Numbered from the stretch's first letter, positions 1 through 6,328 are shown. The stretch: 7,532 nucleotides of DNA from an uncultured Oscillospiraceae bacterium (GCA_910577365.1 CAJTMU010000106.1:1-7532), one strand, 5' to 3'. The notes: generated by a model not told the origin, from the sequence alone. Program-made: numbers and translations.

Positions 1-143
1 TCGATGTCTTCAACCGCAGGCGTCATAATACGCTGATAACCGTTTTCGCGGTAGATGTCGAGTATGGTCTGCTGAATCTTTTCCCTCAACTCCGCTTCCT
101 GCGGAAGATAATCCCTTGTGCCCTTGATACATTTGATTTTCAT
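1..143 (-). CDS. hisS: Histidyl-tRNA synthetase, N-terminal part (cut by window edge)
   Basis: This is the start of a class II aminoacyl-tRNA synthetase that charges tRNA-His with histidine in the cytoplasm. The ATG lies at 143-141 and only 47 full codons are inside the window; the family is usually about 420 residues. The visible protein begins MKIKCIKGTRDYLPQE and continues through YRENGYQRIMTPAVED. The KGTRD-x-LP segment near residues 7-14 and the GY-x-x-I-x-TP-x-x-E segment near residues 35-45 are the conserved N-terminal signature of HisRS, including motif 1. A purine-rich ribosome binding site (GAAAGGGA) sits about 6 bases before the ATG, and a consensus promoter lies about 90 bases upstream. 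The paralogue HisZ, a regulatory subunit of HisG, shares this fold, but an intact KGTRD motif and no visible his operon favour HisS. Confidence 0.93.
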   Translation of the reverse strand, partial: MKIKCIKGTRDYLPQEAELREKIQQTILDIYRENGYQRIMTPAVEDI

Positions 144-229
144 TATATATCCCTTTCGTTTTAAAGCGCGTAGCATGGGTCTTTGAAAATTAAAAACCGC
201 CTGTTGTCGCTTTTGCTTTCTTATTTTCT

Positions 230-258
230 ATTATACCATGTCCGACTTTTTTTGTCAA
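230..258 (-). promoter_or_regulatory. Sigma-A promoter of hisS, extended -10
   Basis: On the minus strand, TTGACA (258-253) is followed after exactly 17 bases by TATAAT (235-230). A TG dinucleotide one base before the -10 makes it an extended -10 promoter (TGGTATAAT). Transcription would start near 223, giving a leader of about 80 nt before the hisS ATG. That is too short for a full T-box riboswitch, and no T-box-like element was seen. hisS therefore appears to be transcribed separately from the ABC exporter operon, which ends upstream of it on the same strand. Confidence 0.85.
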
Positions 259-391
259 TATTTTTTACAGTCTGATATTGATTGACCCTCGCTTAATAAA
301 TTGATTTTTGTTGATTTCCCGTCAGTATATGTGGTTTAGTTATTGCATGGTTCAGCAGACCGATATGTCGAAATTTTGGGAGGTAAATTCT

Positions 392-508
392 GTGAATAAA
401 AACGATAACTCGCGTTCTGTTAGATTGGCAGATTCTGAGTTGTTATATACCAAACTAAATCAGATGCGGCAGAAAATTTTGCATACCCCTGTAAAGGATA
501 GACTTTGA
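392..508 (+). CDS. Possible 38-residue small protein
   Basis: I do not recognise this ORF. A GTG start at 392 is preceded by a strong ribosome binding site (GGGAGG, 378-383) at a good spacing of 8 bases, and the frame runs to TGA at 506-508. The product begins MNKNDNSRSVRLADSELLY; it is hydrophilic and basic toward the C-terminus (ending VKDRL), with no signal peptide, membrane segment or cysteine. The frame stays open upstream to a TTG at 308, but nothing resembles a ribosome binding site there, so the GTG is the better start. It lies alone on the plus strand between the terminator of the ABC operon and the hisS promoter. No convincing promoter was found; TTGATT at 301 with TATATG at 327 has a poor 20-base spacing. 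It may be a true small protein, a gene remnant or chance. Confidence 0.3.
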   Translation: MNKNDNSRSVRLADSELLYTKLNQMRQKILHTPVKDRL

Positions 509-544
509 GCACGGGCAAAATAAATGAGTCTTTGGAGCAGGCAC

Positions 545-571
545 AAAAAGGGAAGCGCACACCGCTTCCCT
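545..571 (-). terminator. Rho-independent terminator of the marR-ABC-ABC operon
   Basis: On the minus strand a perfect 9-bp stem, AGGGAAGCG paired with CGCTTCCCT (571-563 with 557-549), closes a 5-base loop and is followed at once by TTTT (548-545). It begins 10 bases after the stop codon of the last ABC gene. GC-rich stem, short loop and U-tract make a standard intrinsic terminator. On the plus strand there is no T-tract after the stem, so it should act mainly in the minus direction. Confidence 0.9.
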
Positions 572-580
572 CAGCTTTAT

Positions 581-2461
581 TTATGTTGCAATGCCCGCGA
601 ACTGGCTTTGATAAAGCTCGTAATAGCAGCCTTTCTGTGCGAGCAGCTCGTCGTGGTCTCCCGCTTCGACTACCTTGCCGCCGCTGATAACCACTATCTT
701 GTCCGCATCACGTATCGTTGAAAGACGGTGCGCGATAATAAGGCTGGTTCTGCCCTTCATCAGGTTTATCATTGCCTCCTGAATATGCATTTCCGTTCGG
801 GTATCTATACTTGACGTCGCCTCGTCAAGAATTAGTATCTTCGGATCGGCAAGCACCGCGCGGGCTATTGAGATAAGCTGGCGCTGTCCCTGTGACAGGT
901 TTCCGCCGCCCTCAGTCAGCATGGTATCATATCCGTCTGAAAGCTTCTCCGCAAAATCGTCCACCCTCGCCAGCATAGCCGCCTTTCTGATTTCCTCGTC
1001 TGTGGCATCTATACGCCCATAACGTATATTTTGAGCTATTGTATCTGTGAATATTACCGTATCCTGCAAAACTATCCCTATGCTTCCGCGCAGCTTATCC
1101 TTGGATATTTCGCGTATATCCGTGCCGTCAAGAGTTATTATCCCCCCGTCGATATCGTAAAAGCGCGTCAGTAGATTTACTACCGTTGTCTTTCCGCTGC
1201 CCGTCGCGCCAACAATGGCTATCTTCTGCCCGCTCTTTACCCACAGGTTAAAGTCCTTAAGCACCTGCTCTCCTTTGACGTAAGAGAAGTCGATATCTTT
1301 GAAATTGAGGTCGCCCTTTACCTGCTCTATCTCAAAGGGAGCGTTTCCTCCCGCGTCCTCGGGTTCGCTGTCAAGTATCTCAAAAACGCGCTCTGCGCCC
1401 GCAAGCGCGGTCTGTATCTGCGCGTATTGATTGGCTATTTCGTTAATGGGTCGTGTAAACTGCTTGGAGTAGGTTATAAACGCTTGTATCGTTCCCACGG
1501 AAATCGCGGGGACGGGAAGAAATCCTATTGAAAAATTTCCTTTTATGGCAAGCCAGCCGCCCACCGCCGCAATAATAAGAAAACCGACATTTCCTATGGT
1601 ATTCATGCAGGGTCCCATGATTCCGCCGAGTATCTGCGCCTTTGTTCCAACCCTGCAAAGCTCGTCGCTGGTTTTGTTGAAGCCGTCGCATATTATTTTC
1701 TCGCGGGTAAATGCCTTAACTGTACGGCAGCCCGTTACCGCCTCTTCAATCTGTCCGTTGAGAACGCCGAGAGTAGATTGCTGAAGCGGGTAGTACTTCC
1801 GCATGAATTTCGACAAAAAGCGCGTTACCATTAGCGTGAGCACCAGCGTTATCAGGCTGACCAGCGTAAGCAGCCATGAATAATACACCATCATTGCAAA
1901 GCAGCCGATAAGCGTAATTATGCCCGAAATGAGGGAACTTAGCGACTGCGAAACGGAATTGGACACGTTCTCCGCGTCGTTGGTCATGCGGCTCATGATA
2001 TCGCCGTGCTTGTGGGTGTCAATATACTTTATCGGCAGGTGTGATATTTTTGAGAAAAGGTCGTTTCGCATCGTTCTCACGGTATATTGTGAGAGCTTCG
2101 CGGCAAAAAGGGTCTGAAAATAAGTCAGCACCGCGGAAACAAGATAGATGACGCCCAGCAGCGCCAGCCATTTCCCCATAGTGCCCATATCAAGCGCCGC
2201 CACTGCGTCAATAGCCTTTCCGGAAACGGAAGGTGCAGCGACGTTCAGAACGGTAGCCGCAATGGTCACCGTCAGCATTCCTACAAGAAGATTTTTATTT
2301 CTGCCAATATAGGAGATAATGCGCTTTAAGGTAGCCTTTACGTTTTTAGGCTTCTCCACGGGCATACCCATTCCATGAGGTCCGTGAGGTCCGCCGGGTC
2401 CGTGCGGGCGTCTGCCGGGGGCGAGATTCACCGGTTGCTTGTTCTCAGCCAACGCGCTCAT
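581..2461 (-). CDS. ABC exporter half-transporter (TMD-NBD), canonical ATP site subunit
   Basis: A type IV ABC exporter half (MsbA/LmrA-like), fused membrane and ATPase domains, 626 residues. A Gly/Pro/His-rich cytosolic extension fills residues 19-33. The transmembrane domain spans about 55-330, with coupling segments such as KYIDTHKHGDIMSRMTNDAE near 145-164. The ATPase domain spans about 383-615: A-loop Y394, Walker A GATGSGKTT 418-426, Q-loop Q466, signature LSQGQ 522-526, Walker B ILILDE with catalytic Glu547, D-loop SSID, H-loop His578. All catalytic residues are present; only the signature deviates from LSGGQ. The start overlaps the end of the upstream ABC gene by 17 bases, with a GAGG sequence 7 bases before the ATG, so the two are probably translationally coupled. 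By family knowledge the pair should form one heterodimeric exporter in the cytoplasmic membrane. The substrate (drug, peptide or lipid) cannot be read from sequence. Confidence 0.93.
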   Translation of the reverse strand: MSALAENKQPVNLAPGRRPHGPGGPHGPHGMGMPVEKPKNVKATLKRIISYIGRNKNLLVGMLTVTIAATVLNVAAPSVSGKAIDAVAALDMGTMGKWLALLGVIYLVSAVLTYFQTLFAAKLSQYTVRTMRNDLFSKISHLPIKYIDTHKHGDIMSRMTNDAENVSNSVSQSLSSLISGIITLIGCFAMMVYYSWLLTLVSLITLVLTLMVTRFLSKFMRKYYPLQQSTLGVLNGQIEEAVTGCRTVKAFTREKIICDGFNKTSDELCRVGTKAQILGGIMGPCMNTIGNVGFLIIAAVGGWLAIKGNFSIGFLPVPAISVGTIQAFITYSKQFTRPINEIANQYAQIQTALAGAERVFEILDSEPEDAGGNAPFEIEQVKGDLNFKDIDFSYVKGEQVLKDFNLWVKSGQKIAIVGATGSGKTTVVNLLTRFYDIDGGIITLDGTDIREISKDKLRGSIGIVLQDTVIFTDTIAQNIRYGRIDATDEEIRKAAMLARVDDFAEKLSDGYDTMLTEGGGNLSQGQRQLISIARAVLADPKILILDEATSSIDTRTEMHIQEAMINLMKGRTSLIIAHRLSTIRDADKIVVISGGKVVEAGDHDELLAQKGCYYELYQSQFAGIAT

Positions 2462-4190
2462 CTCCTTCCCTCATCTGTGAGCTGTAAATATCTTGGTACA
2501 CTTCGCAGTATTTCATAAGATTTGCATGACTGTCAAACGCAGCAAGCCGCCCGTTATCTATTACTGCTATTCTATCGGCACTCATAACGCTGGCTACGCG
2601 CTGAGCTATCATAATTACAGTCGTACCGCTGAGATTCTCCTTCAGCGCCCGCTGAAGCTTTGCGTCGGTGGACAAGTCAAGCGCCGACATGCTGTCATCA
2701 AACACCAGTATTTCGGGCTTCTTGGCAATAGCCCTCGCAATGGAAAGCCGCTGCTTCTGTCCGCCGGAAAGCGATGAGCCTTTTTCGGTTATCATGTCCT
2801 TATAGCCGTCAGTGAAGCTCTCTATAAATTCATCCGCCTGAGCGATCCTTGCGGCGCGGCGGACTTCTTCGTCCGTCGCTTCAGCGCTTCCCCAACGAAT
2901 ATTCTGCTCTATTGTTTCGCTGAAAAGTTCGCTTTTTTGCAGCACAAAGCCGATTTTCTTACGGAGCGCGGCGGTGTCGTATTCCTTTACATTTACCCCG
3001 TCTACAAGAACCTCTCCCTCGGTGGCGTCATAAAAGCGGGCTATAAGGCTAACCAGAGAGGTTTTTCCGCAGCCCGTAGCGCCGAGTATAGCCACGGTTT
3101 CTCCCTTGCCTACTTTAAAGCTGATATTGTTCAGCACGTTGTTCGCGTGAACGTTGGGATAACGGAAAGATACATTTCTGAACTCTACTGTTCCGCGCTC
3201 ATCGGTTGTGCCGTCAAAGCCTCCGTCCTTTATGGCAGGCTCGGTGTCAAGTACCTCCGCGATACGCTTTGCGGAAGCCGACGCACGTGTGACCATCTGA
3301 AACATCATTCCAATCATCATCATGGACATAAGTATCTGGGTGATATAGGCTATTGCCGCCATAACCTTGCCCACTTCAAGAGACTGCGCCTCTACCTGCT
3401 TTCCGCCGATAAATATGACCGCAATAACGGAAGCGTTCATTAAAATGAACAGTATCGGCATAAGCAGCGCCATAAGCTTCTGAACGCGCAGATTTGTTTC
3501 GCAAAGCTCATTGTTTGCCGCGGAGAAACGCTTCGTTTCGTATTCCTCGCGGGTATATGCCTTTACGACCCTTGCGCCCGTAACGTTCTCCTGAACGACG
3601 CTGTTTACCCTGTCAAGCTTGCTTTGAACTATGCCAAACAGGGGTGAACCTTTTTTCAGCACGACCAGTATGATAACAAGCTGTATCGGCAGCATTACGA
3701 GCAGGATGAGTCCGAATGAAACATTAATTTTCAGTACCATATAAATGCCGCCGATGAACTGCATAAGCGTTCTTACCATCATTCGCAGTGCCATCGCCAC
3801 AAAATCCTGACAAGCGGTTATATCGTTGGTGAGCCTTGTCACGAGAGAGCCGGTGGTAAAGCTGTCGGTCTGCTGAAAACTCATATTCATAACGCGGGAA
3901 AACGCGTCCTTGCGCAGGTCACACGAAAAGCGCTGAGACGCAGTAGTGCCGAATATACCTGCCATAATGCCGCCAAAGCAGCCTATGACAGCCACGATAA
4001 GCATACGAAGCCCTACGCTGAAAATGACCTCCATGTCCCCGGGAAGCACGCCGTCGTCCACGATACGCGACATAAGGTCAGGCAGCAGCAGGTCCATGCT
4101 TACCTCAAGTATCATGAACAATGGGGACAGAGCCGCGATAAGCCAGTATCTTTTGAGGTATTTCAGTACCTTAGTCAATTTCTTCACCAA
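2445..4190 (-). CDS. ABC exporter half-transporter (TMD-NBD), degenerate ATP site subunit
   Basis: The partner half of the exporter, 581 residues, with a transmembrane domain at about 15-300 and an ATPase domain at about 335-570. Motifs are A-loop Y344, Walker A GATGCGKTS 370-378, Q-loop Q418, signature LSGGQ 474-478, Walker B ILVFDD 494-499 and D-loop SALD. Two catalytic positions are altered. The Walker B glutamate is Asp499 (FDDSMSALD), and the switch histidine is Gln530 (MIAQRVAS). This Asp/Gln pattern is known from the degenerate subunit of heterodimeric exporters such as TM287/288, where one ATP site hydrolyses and the other mostly holds nucleotide. The gene starts 20 bases before the stop of marR and ends 17 bases inside the next ABC gene. 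MarR-ABC-ABC order resembles the rcrRPQ operon of Streptococcus mutans and many predicted multidrug exporters, but the substrate is unknown. Confidence 0.93.
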   Translation of the reverse strand: MVKKLTKVLKYLKRYWLIAALSPLFMILEVSMDLLLPDLMSRIVDDGVLPGDMEVIFSVGLRMLIVAVIGCFGGIMAGIFGTTASQRFSCDLRKDAFSRVMNMSFQQTDSFTTGSLVTRLTNDITACQDFVAMALRMMVRTLMQFIGGIYMVLKINVSFGLILLVMLPIQLVIILVVLKKGSPLFGIVQSKLDRVNSVVQENVTGARVVKAYTREEYETKRFSAANNELCETNLRVQKLMALLMPILFILMNASVIAVIFIGGKQVEAQSLEVGKVMAAIAYITQILMSMMMIGMMFQMVTRASASAKRIAEVLDTEPAIKDGGFDGTTDERGTVEFRNVSFRYPNVHANNVLNNISFKVGKGETVAILGATGCGKTSLVSLIARFYDATEGEVLVDGVNVKEYDTAALRKKIGFVLQKSELFSETIEQNIRWGSAEATDEEVRRAARIAQADEFIESFTDGYKDMITEKGSSLSGGQKQRLSIARAIAKKPEILVFDDSMSALDLSTDAKLQRALKENLSGTTVIMIAQRVASVMSADRIAVIDNGRLAAFDSHANLMKYCEVYQDIYSSQMREGDERVG

Positions 4191-4629
4191 GCTCCGAAAG
4201 CAGATTCGCGCTCATTTTATCTGCTGCGACACGAGCCGCCTTCAGCTCTTTATCAGAAATGCCCTTAAGCATTATCTCCTCCGCCTTGCCAAGCGTTTCA
4301 AGTATTTTCTCATACATATCCTTTCCCTTATCGGTAAGGCTTACATGAGTTTCGCGGCGGTCTGAATCGTTTTTCACTCTTGCCACTATGCCCTCGCGCT
4401 CCATATTTCGCAGCGTTATGCTGATGGTGGGAGCCTTAAGCCCAGTAAGCTCCACAAGCTGGAGCTGGGTAAGGCTTTCGCTGTCCATAAGAGGCTGCAT
4501 CATATGCATATATGATGAGCGCATTCCGACTTTCAGAAGCTCTGAGCTAACATATCTTAAAAAAAGAGAGCCTACGTTGTTAATGTTCCCGATCCTATCG
4601 CTGCCATTGTTTATAACACTGTTTTTCAT
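4171..4629 (-). CDS. MarR family transcriptional regulator
   Basis: A 152-residue cytoplasmic winged helix-turn-helix repressor, the usual MarR size. Residues about 50-105 carry the DNA-binding core. The HTH is LTQLQLVELTGL followed by recognition helix KAPTISITLRNMEREG (65-80). The wing contains the family signature DSDRRETHVSLTDKG (88-102), with the conserved Asp and Arg pair. The flanking helices, about 15-45 and 105-148, should form the dimer interface and ligand pocket. The ATG at 4629 has a purine-rich site (AAGGAAAG) 5 bases upstream. It is first in the operon and overlaps the ABC gene by 20 bases. A 23-bp near-palindrome just downstream of the operon's -10 box is a likely binding site, so autorepression with ligand-induced release of both exporter genes is inferred. 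The only cysteines or other redox signs would be expected in oxidant-sensing members, and none is evident here. Confidence 0.93.
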   Translation of the reverse strand: MKNSVINNGSDRIGNINNVGSLFLRYVSSELLKVGMRSSYMHMMQPLMDSESLTQLQLVELTGLKAPTISITLRNMEREGIVARVKNDSDRRETHVSLTDKGKDMYEKILETLGKAEEIMLKGISDKELKAARVAADKMSANLLSELGEEID

Positions 4630-4649
4630 AAGTACTTTCCTTTCCTAAT

Positions 4650-4662
4650 GCGGCTTTGCCGC
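4650..4662 (-). promoter_or_regulatory. Small GC-rich hairpin in the marR leader
   Basis: The leader of the marR transcript contains GCGGC-AAA-GCCGC, a perfect 5-bp stem with a 3-base loop, ending about 3 bases before the purine-rich ribosome binding region of marR. In an otherwise AT-rich leader it could protect the 5' region or tune translation. It has no U-tract and is therefore not a terminator. Its function is a guess. Confidence 0.3.
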
Positions 4663-4695
4663 GCATATCAATTTGCCTCGTTCAGATTTCTGAGA

Positions 4696-4718
4696 TGAGT
4701 AATTTATAAAACTAATCA
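4696..4718. promoter_or_regulatory. Probable MarR operator (near-palindrome over the transcription start)
   Basis: Arms TGAGTAATTT (4696-4705) and AAACTAATCA (4709-4718) flank the 3-base centre ATA; 8 of 10 arm positions are complementary (TGAxTAxTTT / AAAxTAxTCA). The site begins about 9 bases downstream of the minus-strand -10 box, so it covers roughly +2 to +24 of the marR transcript. MarR proteins typically bind AT-rich palindromes of this length, and binding here would block initiation. A second perfect short inverted repeat, TCAGA-TT-TCTGA (4682-4693), lies just beyond it. Confidence 0.6.
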
Positions 4719-4726
4719 ACTATTTA

Positions 4727-4754
4727 ATTATACCGTATTTTTTGTGATTGTCAA
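4727..4754 (-). promoter_or_regulatory. Sigma-A promoter of the marR-ABC-ABC operon
   Basis: On the minus strand TTGACA (4754-4749) and TATAAT (4732-4727) are separated by 16 bases. Both hexamers are perfect, so the promoter is strong by itself and needs a repressor for control, in line with the operator directly downstream. Transcription should start near 4720, giving a leader of about 90 nt. AT-rich repeats upstream of the -35 (4766-4785) may act as an UP-like element. Confidence 0.85.
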
Positions 4755-4765
4755 TAAAGATTAGG

Positions 4766-4785
4766 TGAAAAATTGATGAAAAATT
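4766..4785. repeat. Two TGAAAAATT copies at 11-bp offset
   Basis: TGAAAAATT occurs at 4766-4774 and again at 4777-4785, one helical turn apart, upstream of the -35 of the marR operon. The phased A-tracts could bend DNA or contact RNA polymerase alpha subunits; they could also be chance in a region of about 25% GC. Confidence 0.4.
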
Positions 4786-4826
4786 TTGTTGGCAATAGAA
4801 TTTAGCAAAAGCAAAAAATAAATTTT

Positions 4827-4854
4827 TGTAACCGTTTTGTAATCTTTTTGTAAC
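4827..4854 (+). promoter_or_regulatory. Triple WalR-like direct-repeat site
   Basis: Three hexamers, TGTAAC (4827-4832), TGTAAT (4838-4843) and TGTAAC (4849-4854), are each separated by exactly 5 bases, giving an 11-bp period. They form tandem copies of TTTTGTAAYC. The published WalR (YycF) consensus is TGTWAH-N5-TGTWAH, and all three copies match it fully. The last copy ends 4 bases before the -35 of the CAP-domain gene, the usual position for activation by OmpR/PhoB-family response regulators. Another regulator of that family remains possible. Confidence 0.6.
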
Positions 4855-4858
4855 CGTA

Positions 4859-4887
4859 TTGACATTTTTTATCAAATATTGTATAAT
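4859..4887 (+). promoter_or_regulatory. Sigma-A promoter of the CAP-domain gene
   Basis: TTGACA (4859-4864) and TATAAT (4882-4887) are spaced by exactly 17 bases. Transcription should start near 4894, leaving an AT-rich leader of about 125 nt before the ATG at 5020, in which I see no recognisable riboswitch. The promoter diverges from that of the marR operon, with about 104 bp between the two -35 boxes. Confidence 0.87.
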
Positions 4888-5019
4888 AAAAAGAAAAAAG
4901 GACTGTATTTTGATTTAATTGATAAATTATCCGGTTAAATGAAGTGTAAGCTATTAAAAACCAAATCGTAATTTTTTGAGGTTAATATAACAGAGCTTCA
5001 AAGCAATAAGGAGATTTGA

Positions 5020-6033
5020 ATGAGGTTTAATTTAAGATACGTTGTCCCCGTTATGTGCGGGACTTGTATTGTGCTTACCGTAAGCGTTGCGGCGGCAGTT
5101 GGAGGCGTTTCGGACGGCGATGGTGATATTGCGCGTTTATCCGCGGTGTCAAGAACGGAAAGCTATATTTATCATTCCAATGATTTCACTTCGCCCGCGG
5201 CGAATTCAGCGCGAAACGACATCGGCGCGGATGACTCGGCGGAAGCTGATGATACTGTGGAGGGTTCTGATACGGACGGCGGAATTGCGGAAACAATGTC
5301 TGACTTTGAAAGCGGTTATACGGCCGACAGCTCCGAAACCGTGGAAATAGCCGTCTTTACAACGGAGGGTACCGAAATCATCCAAAATCCTGTTGAAAGC
5401 GCCGAAACCGGAGCCTTTACCGAGAACGCTGTTATTGAGGATGCCTCTGCTGAAGCAGATGATCTTTCCAATACGGACAAGCTGTTGGCGGCAAAGCTTC
5501 CCGAAGCAGAGGAGCTGCCCGCCGATGATTTACACGAAGAAAGCACATGGACGGTGAATGCCGATTCCGAAACGAAGAAGCCGACAGAGGAAGTTTTATC
5601 CGAAGCGGACAAGCCTGCGGAGGAAGCTGGACGTGAAGCGGTAGGCGTGGGATATGACGAGCCGCAGCGTCAGGCTATGCTGGAGGCCGTAAATGCGGTT
5701 CGCGCGGAATACGGACTGACGCCGCTGTCGGAAATGTCTGAAATTTCAGAGATAGCGCAGCAGCGGGCGCGTGAATGTGCAAGCTATTTTTCGCATACCC
5801 GCCCTAATGGAACAAAATGGCATACGCTGTTGTCGGAAGCGGGGCTTAAGCGCAGTGTTAGGGCGGAAAATATAGCGTATTATTATCCCACGGCACAGCA
5901 GGCGCTTGATTCATGGCTGGGCGATTACAGCCACAGGGCAAATATTCTAAATGCCGAGGCAGCGTACATAGGTATCGGATATTATTATGACGGGTATAAT
6001 TCATATTGGGTGCAGATATTTCTGGGCGAATAA
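5020..6033 (+). CDS. Secreted CAP/SCP-domain protein with acidic linker (YkwD-like)
   Basis: A 337-residue exported protein. Residues 1-27 form a signal peptide: positive start MRFNLR, hydrophobic stretch, AAA before the probable cleavage site near 25-27. Residues about 30-205 are a low-complexity linker rich in Glu, Asp, Ser, Thr and Ala. Residues about 213-337 are a CAP domain: VNAVRAEYGLTPL, RARECASYFSHTRPNGTKW, AENIAYYY, SHRANILN and YIGIGYYY...YWVQIF. Candidate conserved CAP cavity residues are His259, Glu273, Glu283 and His305. The ATG has AAGGAG 6 bases upstream (5008-5013). Bacterial YkwD-like CAP proteins are widespread in Firmicutes, some linked to spore coat or cell surface, but most have no proven activity. 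No LPXTG, lipobox or wall-binding repeat is visible, so the acidic linker may hold the domain out from the wall. The WalR-like site upstream points to cell-envelope control. Confidence 0.9.
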   Translation: MRFNLRYVVPVMCGTCIVLTVSVAAAVGGVSDGDGDIARLSAVSRTESYIYHSNDFTSPAANSARNDIGADDSAEADDTVEGSDTDGGIAETMSDFESGYTADSSETVEIAVFTTEGTEIIQNPVESAETGAFTENAVIEDASAEADDLSNTDKLLAAKLPEAEELPADDLHEESTWTVNADSETKKPTEEVLSEADKPAEEAGREAVGVGYDEPQRQAMLEAVNAVRAEYGLTPLSEMSEISEIAQQRARECASYFSHTRPNGTKWHTLLSEAGLKRSVRAENIAYYYPTAQQALDSWLGDYSHRANILNAEAAYIGIGYYYDGYNSYWVQIFLGE

Positions 6034-6064
6034 TGACGCACGTGGTGTAAAAACAATTATGTTC

Positions 6065-6081
6065 ATGCTTTCTAAAAGCAT
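6065..6081 (+). terminator. Weak hairpin after the CAP-domain gene
   Basis: ATGCTTT-CTA-AAAGCAT is a perfect 7-bp stem with a 3-base loop, about 30 bases past the CAP stop codon. It is AT-rich and lacks a following T-tract, so it is at best a poor terminator; no better one was seen before the next gene. Confidence 0.25.
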
Positions 6082-6312
6082 TATTGCAAAGAACTGCACA
6101 AAAACCAAGCTGCAAAAGCGCCAAAAGCCGAGATACGCTGACCGCCCACGCATGAAATTTACGCAAGCCGCTGAAAAAGCGCAACGGAGATGAGCTTTCA
6201 CAGTGAACCGGCACAAGCGTTTGTAAGCAGAATGTATAAAGATATGGGCAGCGCAACGCTGACGCATGGAATTTTTCGCGAGTGCCCGACACGGTTTGCT
6301 CTGCAAGGTGTA

Positions 6313-6328
6313 GTGCGACGCGTCGCAC
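6313..6328. repeat. Perfect 16-bp palindrome
   Basis: GTGCGACGCGTCGCAC reads the same on both strands without a spacer. It ends 34 bases before the ATG of the cysteine-cluster gene. It could be a repressor operator for that gene, or part of the putative repeat element filling this gap. With no loop bases it is a poor RNA hairpin, which favours a DNA-level role. Confidence 0.5.

Noticed and set aside
1..143. HisZ, the regulatory HisRS paralogue
   Set aside because: The KGTRD motif is intact and no histidine biosynthesis gene is visible, although the full protein would be needed to exclude it completely.
144..229. T-box riboswitch in the hisS leader
   Set aside because: The promoter at 230-258 leaves a leader of only about 80 nt, with no terminator or T-box-like core, too short for a T-box.
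505..687. 60-residue plus-strand frame starting with TTG at the end of the small ORF
   Set aside because: It runs through the terminator hairpin and into the end of the ABC gene, and has no ribosome binding site.
2937..3443. 168-residue plus-strand open frame
   Set aside because: It lies wholly antisense to the ATPase-encoding part of the first ABC gene, whose motifs are unmistakable, and shows no domain or ribosome binding site.
3946..4365. 139-residue plus-strand open frame
   Set aside because: Antisense to the MarR gene and the N-terminal membrane region of the ABC gene; no motif of its own.
5020..5100. Lipoprotein signal in the CAP-domain protein
   Set aside because: Cys13 and Cys16 lie in the middle of the hydrophobic stretch without a lipobox (L-x-x-C near its end), so an ordinary signal peptide fits better.
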